Source: Shinella sp. UYSO24
GTDB taxonomy: Bacteria; Pseudomonadota; Alphaproteobacteria; Rhizobiales; Rhizobiaceae
NCBI GenBank assembly: GCA_902167985.1
Contig: CABHNZ010000007.1
Location: forward strand, 62,001 to 126,000
DNA length: 64,000 bases
Direction: 5' to 3'
The notes below the pieces were generated by a model that saw only the letters and a program-made list of their open reading frames with translations, was not told where the DNA came from and did not search any database. Each line of letters opens with the position of its first letter. Positions within the stretch are counted from its first letter, which is position 1. Of this stretch, positions 31,558 to 41,032 are shown one piece after another. The translations under genes and the position numbers were made by a program.

Positions 31558-32697
31558 ATGGCAAAAGCAGACTTTTACGAAACACTCGGAGTCGGTCGCT
31601 CGGCTGACGAGAAGGAACTGAAAAGCGCCTTCCGCAAGCTCGCCATGAAATATCATCCGGACAAGAATCCGGGCGATGCCGAAGCGGAAAAGAAGTTCAA
31701 GGAATTGAACGAAGCGTATGAAACGCTGAAGGATCCGCAGAAGCGTGTGGCCTATGACCGTTTCGGCCACGCTGCCTTCGAACAGGGTGGCATGGGCGGC
31801 GGCGGTTTCGGCGGCGGCGGCATGGGTGGCGGAGCCGGTGGCTTCTCCGATATCTTCGAAGACATTTTCGGCGAGATGATGGGGGGCGGACGTGCGCGTC
31901 GCTCCTCCGGCGGTCGCGAGCGCGGCGCCGATCTTCGCTACAATATGGAAATCACGCTGGAAGAGGCGTTTGCCGGCAAGACCGCGCAGATCCGCGTGCC
32001 GACGTCGATCACCTGCGATGTCTGTTCCGGTTCGGGCGCCAAGCCGGGCACCCAGCCCAAGACCTGCGGCACCTGCCACGGCTCCGGCCGCGTGCGCGCT
32101 TCCCAGGGCTTCTTCTCCGTCGAACGCACCTGCCCGACCTGCCATGGTCGCGGCCAGACGATCGCTGACCCTTGCGGCAAGTGCCACGGCCAGGGCCGCG
32201 TCACCGAAGAGCGTTCGCTGTCGGTCAACATTCCGTCGGGCATCGAGGACGGCACCCGCATCCGTCTTCAGGGCGAGGGCGAGGCCGGCACCCGTGGCGG
32301 CCCGGCTGGCGATCTCTATATCTTCCTGTCGGTAAAGCCGCACCAGTTCTTCCAGCGCGACGGCGCTGATCTCTACTGCGCCGTTCCGATCTCCATGACG
32401 ACGGCAGCGCTTGGCGGCACGTTCGATGTCGGAACGCTCGATGGCTCCAAGTCGCGCGTCACCGTGCCGGAAGGCACCCAGGCCGGCAAGCAGTTCCGTC
32501 TGAAGGGCAAGGGCATGCCGGTGCTGCGCTCGTCGCAGACGGGCGATCTCTATATCCAGATCCAGATCGAAACCCCGCAGAAGCTGACCAAGCGCCAGCG
32601 CGAGCTGCTGCAGGAATTCGAGGAAATCTCGTCCAAGGAAAACAATCCGGAATCGACCGGCTTCTTTGCCCGGATGAAGGAATTCTTCGAGGGCTGA
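31558..32697 (+). CDS. dnaJ: Chaperone protein DnaJ (Hsp40)
   Basis: The co-chaperone that stimulates DnaK ATPase, 379 residues in an intact frame. The J domain shows [11 protein letters not shown] with the HPD motif near residue 33. A Gly/Phe-rich region follows ([20 protein letters not shown]). Four CxxCxGxG zinc repeats ([32 protein letters not shown]) span about residues 150-220. The C-terminal substrate domains carry [18 protein letters not shown]. It is type I DnaJ in the standard dnaK-dnaJ operon. Confidence 0.97.
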   Translation: MAKADFYETLGVGRSADEKELKSAFRKLAMKYHPDKNPGDAEAEKKFKELNEAYETLKDPQKRVAYDRFGHAAFEQGGMGGGGFGGGGMGGGAGGFSDIFEDIFGEMMGGGRARRSSGGRERGADLRYNMEITLEEAFAGKTAQIRVPTSITCDVCSGSGAKPGTQPKTCGTCHGSGRVRASQGFFSVERTCPTCHGRGQTIADPCGKCHGQGRVTEERSLSVNIPSGIEDGTRIRLQGEGEAGTRGGPAGDLYIFLSVKPHQFFQRDGADLYCAVPISMTTAALGGTFDVGTLDGSKSRVTVPEGTQAGKQFRLKGKGMPVLRSSQTGDLYIQIQIETPQKLTKRQRELLQEFEEISSKENNPESTGFFARMKEFFEG

Positions 32698-32856
32698 TCC
32701 TTATCCTCGCTTCGGATACAAACACGAAGACGCGCTTGAATGCCGGCGTTGCGTTTGTGATCCCGTTTCCCGTCTCGCTGCTCCCCATGGTCGGCTGCGG
32801 GAACCATAGGCGGCCGAGGGCGTTCGGTTAGGAGGACAACAGCGAAGGAGTGCATC

Positions 32857-33066
32857 ATGCCCAATCGCGACCCTCTTCCCACTCCGGAAGAACTGACCCC
32901 GCGCGGCCCCCTATCGACAGGCGGCGTGCCCGATAGAACTCAGGAGAAGCCGCCGCGCACGACCGTGCAGGATGTCGGCGATAGCAAGAACCCTCAGGAT
33001 CCCGAGCTTGATCCGAAGCTGAAGCCCGCCCTGATGCCAATCGGCGATCCCGCCTCCATGGCGTGA
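32857..33066 (+). CDS. Small proline-rich hypothetical protein
   Basis: A 69-residue Pro/Asp/Lys-rich, probably disordered protein (MPNRDPLPTPEELTPRGPLS). It is preceded by GAAGGAG six bases before the ATG, a good ribosome site. It has no membrane or signal segment. Similar short proteins are common in Rhizobiales but I cannot name a family. The 159 bases between dnaJ and this gene hold nothing else I recognise. Confidence 0.65.
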   Translation: MPNRDPLPTPEELTPRGPLSTGGVPDRTQEKPPRTTVQDVGDSKNPQDPELDPKLKPALMPIGDPASMA

Positions 33067-33097
33067 TGAGGGGGCAGGCTCTCTCAACCAGTTCATG

Positions 33098-33123
33098 CCC
33101 GGCGCTGCGCCTGCAACGCCGGG
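33098..33123 (+). terminator. Hairpin after the small proline-rich gene
   Basis: A 7-bp GC stem (CCCGGCG with CGCCGGG) followed by AAATTCTTT, about 30 bases after the stop at 33066. A plausible weak intrinsic terminator. Confidence 0.5.
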
Positions 33124-33362
33124 AAATTCTTTGGAGAGATGTGAGCATTTTCCTCCAAGATTAGTCACGCGTATGCGTCTTATCCTTGTCGCTGCCAAGC
33201 CGGCATCGATCTGTCTGAGTTTCCGCGTCTGTCGAAACGGTGTCGCTCCGAAAAGTGGCGCTGGATTGCCTTCAGCCTGCCCAACTTTCTGCGAGATCGT
33301 AGCGTTGAGTGCGACACCTGACATTGATTCGAAAAGATAATTACCGTGTCTGGAAGGAAACG

Positions 33363-33575
33363 ATGCCTGCACATCTTGTCCGCAATCCGGTCAATCCGGA
33401 ACAGCTTACCCTCCTGCAGGAGGTCTTCGACGAAACCTGCGCCGAACATCATATCGCAAAGGGCAGTCCCGATGCCGAGGCGCTCGCACTCATTCTGGTC
33501 AATCAGGTGCAGAAGGGCGCTGATGACAGGCAGCGGCTTTCCGAGCTTGCCGGAACGCTTGTCCAGGGGCTTTAG
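33363..33575 (+). CDS. Small hypothetical protein
   Basis: A 70-residue, mostly helical acidic protein (MPAHLVRNPVNPEQLTLLQE, then EVFDETCAEHHIAKGSPDAE). A ribosome site GGAAGGAAAC lies immediately upstream of the ATG at 33363. The frame extends upstream to 33309, but without a ribosome site. I recognise no domain. It may belong to the set of small rhizobial proteins of unknown role. Confidence 0.65.
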   Translation: MPAHLVRNPVNPEQLTLLQEVFDETCAEHHIAKGSPDAEALALILVNQVQKGADDRQRLSELAGTLVQGL

Positions 33576-33584
33576 GCAAGGTCT

Positions 33585-33609
33585 TCACGGCTCGTTTACG
33601 CAGCCGTGA
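33585..33609 (+). terminator. Hairpin after the small hypothetical gene
   Basis: An 8-bp stem (TCACGGCT with AGCCGTGA) begins 10 bases after the stop at 33575, with a nine-base loop and then GACGGATTTCTTCG. A probable transcript end. Confidence 0.5.
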
Positions 33610-33687
33610 GACGGATTTCTTCGAATAAAGGAACTTATCCCGGCCTCGCAAGTTGACCGCACTCTCGTCTAACAGCAGGAGGCCGGC

Positions 33688-34065
33688 ATGGCAGAGACCG
33701 TAAAAAGCTTGAAATCCTTCGAACAGAAGATCCCGTCTTTCGATCATCATCCGAGCGATAGCAGCATTGGCGAACAGATCGACAATCTGCGCTCCGAAGT
33801 GGCTGGCCTGCGCGAAATCCTCGCCGAAAAGACCGGCATTGCCTATGATAAGGTTGCTGCCCGCGCCAGCGGCGCTGCGACCTACGTCCAGCAGGAGGCA
33901 ACCTCGGTGGCCGGCACGATCCGCGAACATCCCGCTGCCTCGACCACGCTCTTCACCCTCATCGGTGCCATTGGTTTTGCTGTAGGTTATGCCGTCGCAA
34001 CCGCCTCTGCGGAAAGCAAGCAGCAGGCCTGGTATCAGCGCTATCTCGGCGATCGTTTTTCCTGA
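33688..34065 (+). CDS. DUF883/ElaB-like membrane-anchored protein
   Basis: A 125-residue protein. A soluble helical N-terminus (IGEQIDNLRSEVAGLREILA) is followed by AATYVQQEATSVAGTIREHP and one C-terminal membrane segment (TTLFTLIGAIGFAVGYAVAT). The layout matches ElaB/YqjD/DUF883-type proteins, which sit in the inner membrane and can bind ribosomes in E. coli. AGCAGGAGG precedes the ATG. Assignment rests on layout, so the family name is tentative. Confidence 0.7.
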   Translation: MAETVKSLKSFEQKIPSFDHHPSDSSIGEQIDNLRSEVAGLREILAEKTGIAYDKVAARASGAATYVQQEATSVAGTIREHPAASTTLFTLIGAIGFAVGYAVATASAESKQQAWYQRYLGDRFS

Positions 34066-34104
34066 TGGAACAGATCCTGACGAGGGCGCGATCCAGCCCT
34101 CGTC

Positions 34105-34592
34105 TCACACCTGCCACGGTGCCGGCGCGGCCGGCTCCTGGCTGATATCGACCCAGCTGGCGCCTGTCACAGTCGCCAGCCTGTCCGGCGAAATCCTCAC
34201 CGCCGCATTCGTGGCGCCGGCCGCCGGAATGACCTCGTCAAAGTCCTTCAGAGACGCATCGCAGAAGATCGTCATGGGGGCGGGCAGCCCGAACGGACAG
34301 ACCCCGCCCACCGGATGGCTGGTCAGCGCAAGCACCTCGTCGGCATCCAGCATGCGCGGCTTTGCGCCGAAACGCTCCTTGAACTTCCGGTTATCGAGAC
34401 GCCGCGTGCCAGACATGACGACGAGCATCGTCATGCGCCGGCGCGCAGGCATATCGTCTTGGCGATCTGTTCCGGCTCGACATTATGCGCGGCCGCCGCA
34501 AGCGGCACCGTCGCGGAGCTTTCTTCCGTGACGAGAACGTTGAGATCCGGGGCGTGCGTGGCCAGAAAGGCCTGAACGGAGAGGAGGGACAT
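34105..34592 (-). CDS. YbaK/ProX-type aminoacyl-tRNA deacylase, one frame break
   Basis: A protein of about 162 residues after repair with the YbaK / prolyl-tRNA editing fold, which hydrolyses mischarged tRNA. The N-terminal part from ATG at 34592 reads MSLLSVQAFLATHAPDLNVL and then AAHNVEPEQIAKTICLRAG. The second part reads MTMLVVMSGTRRLDNRKFKE and LTSHPVGGVCPFGLPAPMTI, with the conserved G-G-V-x-P-F/H-G motif. One base is missing near 34437 between the two halves. It ends about 40 bases from the convergent DUF883-like gene. Confidence 0.85.
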
Positions 34593-34712
34593 GATGCGAG
34601 AGATAGCCACATTCCATCGGCGCCCGCAAGGCGACTGAGCCCGATTGCCGGCGGAACACGCCAGGGGCGTGAGCCATGCTCCACCTGCAATGCTGCGCTG
34701 CGAAATATTCTC

Positions 34713-34747
34713 TGTTGCTCACGGAGTAATCATGTATAGTTAAATCA
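34713..34747 (+). promoter_or_regulatory. Candidate promoter of the anti-SD small RNA
   Basis: TTGCTC and TAGTTA separated by 16 bases lie just upstream of the first hairpin at about 34748. Spacing and position suit a sigma-70-type promoter with initiation near 34748. This is inferred by eye only. Confidence 0.4.
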
Positions 34748-34866
34748 TCGAAGGGCGCACTCCTCCTCCCAGTGCCCTCGATGGGACCAGCAACACCTCC
34801 TCCTCCCGGTTGTTGGTCAGTTTCGGAAACCCGGCGCACCTCCTCCCGCGCCGGGTTTTCTGTTTC
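34748..34866 (+). ncRNA. Small RNA with three anti-Shine-Dalgarno hairpin loops
   Basis: Three consecutive hairpins each expose a CU-rich loop complementary to ribosome-binding sites. Hairpin 1 (34748-34780) loops out CCTCCTCCC. Hairpin 2 (34787-34816; CCAGCAAC with GTTGTTGG) loops out ACCTCCTCCTCCCG. Hairpin 3 (34828-34857; AACCCGGCGC with GCGCCGGGTT) loops out ACCTCCTCCC and is followed by a T-rich tail, so it is also the terminator. This matches the alphaproteobacterial sRNAs with CCUCCUCCC loops (CcsR and cuckoo RNA groups). Targets would be mRNAs with GGAGG sites. The rest of the gap between 34593 and 35055 shows no gene. Confidence 0.75.
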
Positions 34867-35055
34867 TGCCTTTCTGCGGCCGCTCTTGACGGGAGGCGGC
34901 GCCGGCACTAAATCCTAGGCCTCGATATTTGTTTGACAGCCAGCACTTGGCCCATTTGCCTCGCCTGCGACGATCTTTCCTGCAAATACGAACACACAAT
35001 CGCCAGGTCCGTTCGCGGGCAGGGCACGTTACTTTGCAAGTGAAAGGCACTATCA

Positions 35056-35264
35056 ATGGCAACCGGTACGGTTAAGTGGTTCAACGCCACCAAGGGCTAC
35101 GGCTTCATCACCCCTGACGAAGGCGGCAACGACGTTTCGTTCACATCTCGGCTGTAGAGCGCGCTGGCCTCGGCCAGCTCAAGGACGGCCAGAAGGTTGG
35201 TTACGAGCTGACCACCGATCGTCGTTCGGGCAAGGTCTCTGCTGACCAGCTCAGCGCTGCTTGA
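35056..35264 (+). CDS. cspA: Cold-shock family protein, one frame break
   Basis: A CspA-like RNA chaperone of 69 residues after repair. It starts [20 protein letters not shown] with RNP1 (KGYGFI). RNP2 ([13 protein letters not shown]) appears once the missing T near 35138 is restored (TTTT reads TTT). Without it the frame stops after 33 codons. The C-terminus is [13 protein letters not shown] long leader (the last 190 bases before the start are free of genes) and a downstream intrinsic terminator indicate a monocistronic mRNA. Confidence 0.93.
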
Positions 35265-35290
35265 TCTTCTGATCAGCACCGAATTTTAGG

Positions 35291-35316
35291 AAAAGGCCGG
35301 CTTGTCCGGCCTTTTT
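35291..35316 (+). terminator. Intrinsic terminator of cspA
   Basis: A stem of about 10 bp (AAAAGGCCGG with CCGGCCTTTT) with a five-base loop and a T run, 27 bases after the cspA stop. Confidence 0.85.
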
Positions 35317-35404
35317 CTGTTTCTGGCCACGTTTCCGGCCGGATGTGTCGATCAGGTTTGGCATTAACGAAATGTTAACCTTCCGGCGAGACCATTGACC
35401 TACA

Positions 35405-35523
35405 GATCGCGATATCGCCGACGAGGCGCATGGAGCCGATCACAGGAATGTCTCATCGACGCGACCACGGATGTACTGGCGCAGATTTGAGAAACCGAAA
35501 GGTCGGGCTCGCCCGGCCTTTTT
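35405..35523 (+). ncRNA. Candidate small RNA between cspA and the M20 gene
   Basis: A second plus-strand intrinsic terminator (AGGTCGGG with CCCGGCCT, 35500-35519, then TTTTTG including 35519-35523) lies about 200 bases beyond the cspA terminator with no plus-strand gene between. TTGACC at about 35395 could be a -35 element. The short frame inside (start 35430) looks non-coding. This explains most of the 312-base gap 35265-35576. The hairpin could instead end the convergent M20 transcript. Confidence 0.4.
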
Positions 35524-35576
35524 GTTTTCCGCCGGCCCGGATGGGAGCCAGCGGGTTACTTTTGGGGCCGGGTGCC

Positions 35577-36963
35577 TCAGGCGGCAAGTGCTGCCATGAT
35601 GCGCGCCCAGGAGCGGATGCCCTTGTGGAAGGACTTCAGGTCGTATTTCTCGTTCGGCGAATGGATACGGTCATCCACGAGGCCGAAACCGACCAGCAGC
35701 GAATCCATGCCGAGCGTCTTCTGGAAATCACCGACGATCGGGATCGAGCCACCCATGCCGATGATCACGGCCGGATTCTTCCACTCATCGGAAAGCGCGT
35801 TCTTCGCCTTCGTCAGTGCCGGTGAATCGTAGGAGAGCTGGATGGCAGGCGAGGCGCCATGCTCGTGAAACTCGACCGAGCAATCGCCGGGTATCTTCGA
35901 CTGAACATAGGCGCGGAAGGCTTCGCGGATCTTCGCCGGGTTCTGCTCGCCGACGAGCCGGAACGAAACCTTGGCCGAAGCCTGCGCCGCGATCACCGTC
36001 TTGAAGCCGTCACCGGTATAGCCGCCCCAGATGCCGTTCACCTCGGCCGTCGGGCGCGCCCAGGTCAGTTCGAGCACCGAACGGCCCTTCTCGCCAGACG
36101 GGATAGACAGGCCGACGCCACCGAGGAAATCGGCAGCACCGCGGCCAAGCGTTTCCCAGCTCGCCTTGACGTTTTCCGGCGTCTCTTCGACACCGTCGTA
36201 AAGCTTCGAGCGTCACCTTGCCGGTCTCGTCATGCAGGCCGGCCAGAATGTCGGTGAGGATATGGATCGGGTTTGCCGCCGCACCGCCGAAGAGGCCCGA
36301 ATGCAGGTCGCGGTCGGCAGCCTTCACCGTCAGTTCCTCGCCAACGAGACCGCGGAGTGCCGCCGCGATCGCCGGCGTATCGCCGTCCCACATGCCCGTA
36401 TCGCAGACCAGCGCGTAATCGGCCTTCAGCTCTTCCGCATTGGCATCGAGGAAAGGCTTGAGCGACGGCGAACCGGATTCTTCCTCGCCTTCGAAGAGTA
36501 TGGTGACGCGGATCGGCAGCGAGCCATGCACATCCTTATAGGCGCGGCAGGCCTCGACGAAGGTCATCAGCTGGCCCTTGTCATCGGCTGTGCCGCGGCC
36601 GGTCAGTACCTTGCGACCGTCAGCCAGTTCCTTGATGCCGGGGTCAAAAGGGTCTTTTTCCCAAAGCTCGATCGGATCGACCGGCTGCACGTCGTAATGG
36701 CCGTAGAACAGCACATGCGGCGCATCCGCAGTCGCCGCCGGATGGTGGGCAACGACCATCGGATGGCCGATCGTATCACGCACCGAGGCATCGAAGCCGA
36801 TCGTCTTCAGGTCTTCGACGAGCCATTCGGCCGCCTTGCGGCAGTCCGCCTTGAAGGCGGGGTCGGTCGAGATCGACTTGATGCGAACGAGGCTGTAGAG
36901 GCGCTCGAGGCTTGCGGGAAGGTTCTGGTCGGCGCGGTCGAGAACGGCGGAAAGATCGGTCAT
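35577..36963 (-). CDS. M20-family dipeptidase/deacylase, frame broken once (two bases)
   Basis: A zinc metallopeptidase of about 462 residues after repair. It starts MTDLSAVLDRADQNLPASLE at 36963. Metal and catalytic motifs are HVLFYGHYDVQPVDP, LTGRGTADDKGQLMTFVEAC, ILFEGEEESGSPSLKPFL and, near the end, GMGGSIPIVGDFQKTLGMDS. The lid domain contains DRDLHSGLFGGAAANPIHIL. Two bases are missing between 36200 and 36205; restoring them gives a GFYDGVEETPENVKASWETL reading. The substrate is probably dipeptides or related amides. The gene stands alone. Confidence 0.92.
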
Positions 36964-37076
36964 GAAAATACCCTGTCCTTGAAATGCGAAAGCGGCATGG
37001 AAAGCCAGTCGCGGCACGCTTCCGTGTTACAGCATCAGAAAGCCGGCCGGTACCCGTTTTCGGGTTTTCCGCCCAA

Positions 37077-37132
37077 CCCGGCAAGTCCCTCCCGGCAAGT
37101 CCCTCCCGGTAAGCCCCGCCCAGTTAGCCCCT
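37077..37132. repeat. Four tandem copies of a 14-base repeat
   Basis: CCCGGCAAGTCCCT occurs twice exactly (37077-37090, 37091-37104). Two diverged copies follow (CCCGGTAAGCCCCG and CCCAGTTAGCCCCT). The last copy contains the stop codon of the MarR gene (37124-37126). Confidence 0.8.
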
Positions 37133-37555
37133 GCGTGCGGTCTCCACGATCTTGCGCATATATTCGATCATCAGTTCGCGCTCGAACTGGCGGAAGCCGG
37201 CAAACAGCGCGTCGTCAGCCTCTGCTGCCGCCGTCACGGCGCGGTTTTCCAGCTCGCGGCCAAGGTCCGTCAGCGAGATCACCTGCGCCCGCTTGTCATG
37301 CGGATGCTGCCTGCGGTCGATCAGCCCGTCGCGCTGCATGCGTGACAGCGTGTTGGCAAGCGTTGCCTGCTCCACGTCCAGCCGGTCGAGCAATTGTTTC
37401 TGGGTGAGCCCGTCCTCCTGCCAGAGTTCGAGAAGCACCGGAAACTGGCCGGGAGAAAAGCCGAGTTCCGCCGAGCGTGCGTTGAGCGAGCGCGCGAAAC
37501 CTTTGGCCAGCTGGCCGGCAAGATAGGTCGCCGAATGCGAGCGGTCGAATGCCAT
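37124..37555 (-). CDS. MarR-family transcriptional regulator
   Basis: A 143-residue winged-helix regulator. The start at 37555 (MAFDRSHSATYLAGQLAKGF) fits the family; a longer frame upstream lacks support. The DNA-binding region reads LTQKQLLDRLDVEQATLANT with LSRMQRDGLIDRRQHPHDKR as recognition helix and wing. A C-terminal dimerisation helix follows. No obvious operator or target gene is adjacent, so the ligand is unknown. The frame is intact. Confidence 0.9.
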   Translation of the reverse strand: MAFDRSHSATYLAGQLAKGFARSLNARSAELGFSPGQFPVLLELWQEDGLTQKQLLDRLDVEQATLANTLSRMQRDGLIDRRQHPHDKRAQVISLTDLGRELENRAVTAAAEADDALFAGFRQFERELMIEYMRKIVETARRG

Positions 37556-37674
37556 GCTCCGGTCTCCATTCCCCCCTTGTGAACGAGCTTCGGGCGGGGC
37601 GGATACTGAAATATATCGCAGGCCATGCTTTCGCCAAGCCCACGCGCCCAAAGCTTTTCAGAAGCGTAAATAAT

Positions 37675-37900
37675 CAAGAAAAACCGCCACGGCCGGGAGG
37701 GGAAACGGTCGTGGCGGTCGGATGGTTGGACAAGGCCCGGAGAGGGGATAGGCCTTTGCCCGGTCTGGTGCGGCGGGGGACAGGCCAGCTTCCAGACGAC
37801 GGCGTGATCAGGCGCCGTGGTTCTGAGATGGCCTTGCGAATGCGGCTTTTCAAGGGAAGCGGCAATTACAAATCGGTAACGTTGGGGTGAATTTTCGCGG
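37675..37900 (-). ncRNA. Candidate small RNA or leader between marR and polA
   Basis: The 413-base gap 37556-37968 carries a minus-strand intrinsic terminator at 37678-37718: a 9-bp stem (ACCGCCACG with CGTGGCGGT) followed by TTTTTCTTG. The loop includes CCCCTCCCGG, again CU-rich. No minus-strand gene lies upstream, because polA at 37969 is divergent. The terminated RNA must therefore start within the gap. The 5' end is not determined. It could be a free sRNA or a terminated leader of marR. Confidence 0.45.
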
Positions 37901-37968
37901 TCGAACTCCGCAGAGGTTGCAGCAAGTTTTCATGGACGCGATGGGTGGCCCGCGCTATTCCATGAGCC

Positions 37969-40900
37969 ATGAAAAAAGGCGATCACCTCTTCCTCGTAGA
38001 CGGCTCCGGCTTCATCTTTCGCGCATTCCACGCGTTGCCGCCGCTCACCCGTAAAACCGACGGCCTGCCGATCGGCGCAGTCTCCGGCTTCTGCAACATG
38101 CTGTGGAAGCTCCTGACAGACGCGCGCGACACCTCCGTCGGCGTGACGCCCACTCATTTCGCGGTCATCTTCGATTATTCCTCGAAGACCTTCCGCAAGG
38201 ATCTCTATGACGCCTACAAGGCGAACCGCTCGGCCCCGCCGGAGGAACTCGTTCCGCAATTCGGCCTGATCCGCCAGGCGACGCGCGCCTCAATCTCCCC
38301 TGCATCGAGACCGAAGGTTTCGAGGCCGACGATATCATCGCCACCTACGCCCGCATGGCGGAAGCCACCGGTGCCGACGTGACGATCGTCTCCTCCGACA
38401 AGGACCTGATGCAGCTCGTCACGACGAACGTCCATATGTATGACAGCATGAAGGACAAGCAGATCGGCATTCCCGACGTCGTCGAGAAATGGGGTGTCGC
38501 GCCGGAAAAGATGATCGACCTGCAAGCGCTGGTCGGCGATTCCGTCGATAACGTGCCCGGCATTCCCGGCATCGGCCCGAAGACGGCCGCGCAGCTGCTC
38601 GAGGAATTCGGCGATCTCGACACGCTTCTTGCCCGTGCCGGCGAGATCAAGCAGGTCAAGCGTCGTGAAAACATCATCGCCAATGCCGATATGGCGCGCC
38701 TCTCGCGCCAGCTGGTCGAACTGCGCACCGATGTGCCGCTCGATCTCGATCTCGACGCGCTGGTTCTCGAACCGCAGGATGGCCCGAAGCTGATCGGCTT
38801 CCTGAAGGCGATGGAATTCGGCACGCTGACCCGCCGCGTCGCGACTGCCTGCGATTGCGATGCCGCAGCCATCGAGCCGGTTGCCGTCGAAGTCGAATGG
38901 GGTGATGCCGCCCGCGGCCCGGATCTCGATGCCGCAGCCCCTGCCGATAAAGCCGCCTCGGCCGATGCGCCGAAGAACAGCGCCAAGTCCGCTTCGGCCG
39001 CACCGGCAAGTGCTGCAAAGGCAACCGTTTCCAAGGGCACCGGCGAACTGGCCCCGGCCGATCTTGCCGCCTCAAGGACGGAAAGCTTCGCCAAGGCGCC
39101 GATCGACACGACGAAATACGAGACCGTCCGCGACATCGCCGCCCTCGACGCCTGGGTTGCTGCCGCGCGCGAGACCGGCCTTGTCGGCTTCGATACCGAG
39201 ACCAATTCGCTCGATCCGATGCAGGCCGAGCTGGTCGGCTTCTCGCTGGCCATCGCCAACAATCGCGACAACCCCGAAGGTCTGGATGTCCGCGCCTGCT
39301 ACGTTCCGCTGACCCACAAGACCGGCGTCGGCGATCTTTTGGGCGGCGGCATGGCGGAGAACCAGATCCCGGTCAAGGATGCACTTGCACGTCTGAAGCT
39401 CATCCTCGAAGACCCGGCGATCCTCAAGGTCGCCCAGAACATGAAGTTCGACTATCTCGTCATGAAGCGCCACGGGATTACCGTGCAAGGCTATGACGAT
39501 ACGATGCTGATGTCCTACGTGCTGGATGCCGGCAAGGGCAATCACGGCATGGATGGCCTGTCGGAGCGCTGGCTCAATCACAAGCCGATCGCCTACAAGG
39601 ATGTCGCGGGTTCGGGCAAGAGCGGCGTCACCTTCGACTTCGTCGATATCGACCGCGCCACCGCCTATGCCGCCGAAGATGCCGATGTCACGCTGCGCCT
39701 CTGGATGGTGCTGAAGCCGCAGTTGGCGGCGATCGGCCTCACCCGCGTCTACGAGCGGCTGGAACGCCCGCTTGTCGAGGTTCTGGCGCGCATGGAAGAG
39801 CGCGGCATCACCATCGACCGGCAGATCCTCTCGCGCCTCTCCGGCGAACTTGCACAGCGCGCCGCAGCTTTCGAAGACGAGATCTACGAGCTTGCCGGCG
39901 AAAAGTTCACCATCGGCTCGCCCAAGCAGCTCGGCGATATTCTCTTCGGCCGCATGGGGCTTCCCGGTGGCGCCAAGACCAAGACCGGCCAGTGGTCGAC
40001 CTCGGCAAGTGTGCTGGAAGATCTCGCCGCTACCGGCCATGAACTGCCGCGCAAGATCGTCGACTGGCGCCAGCTTACCAAACTGAAGTCCACCTATACC
40101 GATGCTCTGCCGGGCTACGTCCACCCCGAGACCAAGCGCATCCACACGTCCTATGCCATGGCATCGACCACGACCGGCCGCCTGTCCTCGTCGGAACCGA
40201 ACCTGCAGAACATCCCGGTGCGTACCGCTGAAGGCCGGAAGATCCGCACGGCCTTCATCTCGACGCCGGGCCACAAGCTCGTCTCTGCCGATTACAGCCA
40301 GATCGAACTGCGCGTGCTCGCGCATGTCGCCGACATTCCGCAGCTGCGTCAGGCTTTCGAGGATGGCATCGACATTCACGCCATGACCGCGTCGGAAATG
40401 TTCGGCGTTCCGGTGGAAGGCATGCCGTCGGAAGTGCGCCGCCGCGCCAAGGCGATCAACTTCGGCATCATCTACGGCATTTCCGCCTTCGGTCTGGCCA
40501 ACCAGCTGTCGATCGAGCGCTCCGAAGCCAGCGACTATATCAAGCGCTATTTCGAACGCTTCCCCGGCATTCGCGACTATATGGAAAACACCAAGGCCTT
40601 TGCCCGCGAGAACGGCTATGTCGAAACCATTTTCGGCCGCCGCTCGCACTATCCGGAAATCCGCTCGTCCAACCCGTCGATGCGTGCCTTCAACGAGCGT
40701 GCGGCGATCAATGCGCCGATCCAGGCTCGGCCGCCGATATCATCCGGCGCGCCATGGTTCGCATGGAGCCGGCGCTTTCGGAGGCAGGGCTTTCGGCCCG
40801 CATGCTGCTGCAGGTGCATGACGAACTGATCTTCGAGGTGGAAGACGCAGAGATCGACCGCACCATCCCGCTCGTCGTCGCGACGATGGAACAGGCGGCC

Positions 40901-40975
40901 ATGCCGGCAATCGCGATGAAAGTGCCGCTGAAGGTCGATGCCCGTGCCGCGGCCAACTGGGATGAAGCCCACTAA
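37969..40975 (+). CDS. polA: DNA polymerase I, two frame breaks
   Basis: Polymerase I fills gaps and removes RNA primers, about 1002 residues after repair. The 5'-3' exonuclease domain starts MKKGDHLFLVDGSGFIFRAF and includes VSSDKDLMQLV. The 3'-5' exonuclease domain has VGFDTETNSLDPMQ. Polymerase motifs A, B and C are SADYSQIELRVLAHV, RRRAKAINFGIIYGISAFGL and LLQVHDELIFEVED. Breaks lie near 38290 (TT reads T) and 40724 (GGG reads GG). Repairs give RQATRAFNLPCIETEGFEAD and NAPIQGSAADIIRRAMVRME. An Ala/Lys-rich spacer (about 39000) separates the nuclease domains. Confidence 0.96.
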
Positions 40976-41013
40976 GCCGATGGTTCGGTGCGGGAGGGAG
41001 CGGGTAGCGGAGA

Positions 41014-41031
41014 GCGGGCAACGTTGCCCGC
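41014..41031. terminator. Palindrome between polA and the hypothetical gene
   Basis: GCGGGCAACGTTGCCCGC is an 18-base perfect palindrome between the convergent ends of polA (40975) and the gene ending at 41033. It probably acts as a transcript-end structure on both strands. No T run follows. Confidence 0.5.
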
Positions 41032-41032
41032 C

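Noticed and set aside
39072..40649. Minus-strand frame of 525 codons opposite polA
   Set aside because: Antisense to the conserved polymerase domain, with no ribosome site or recognisable family.
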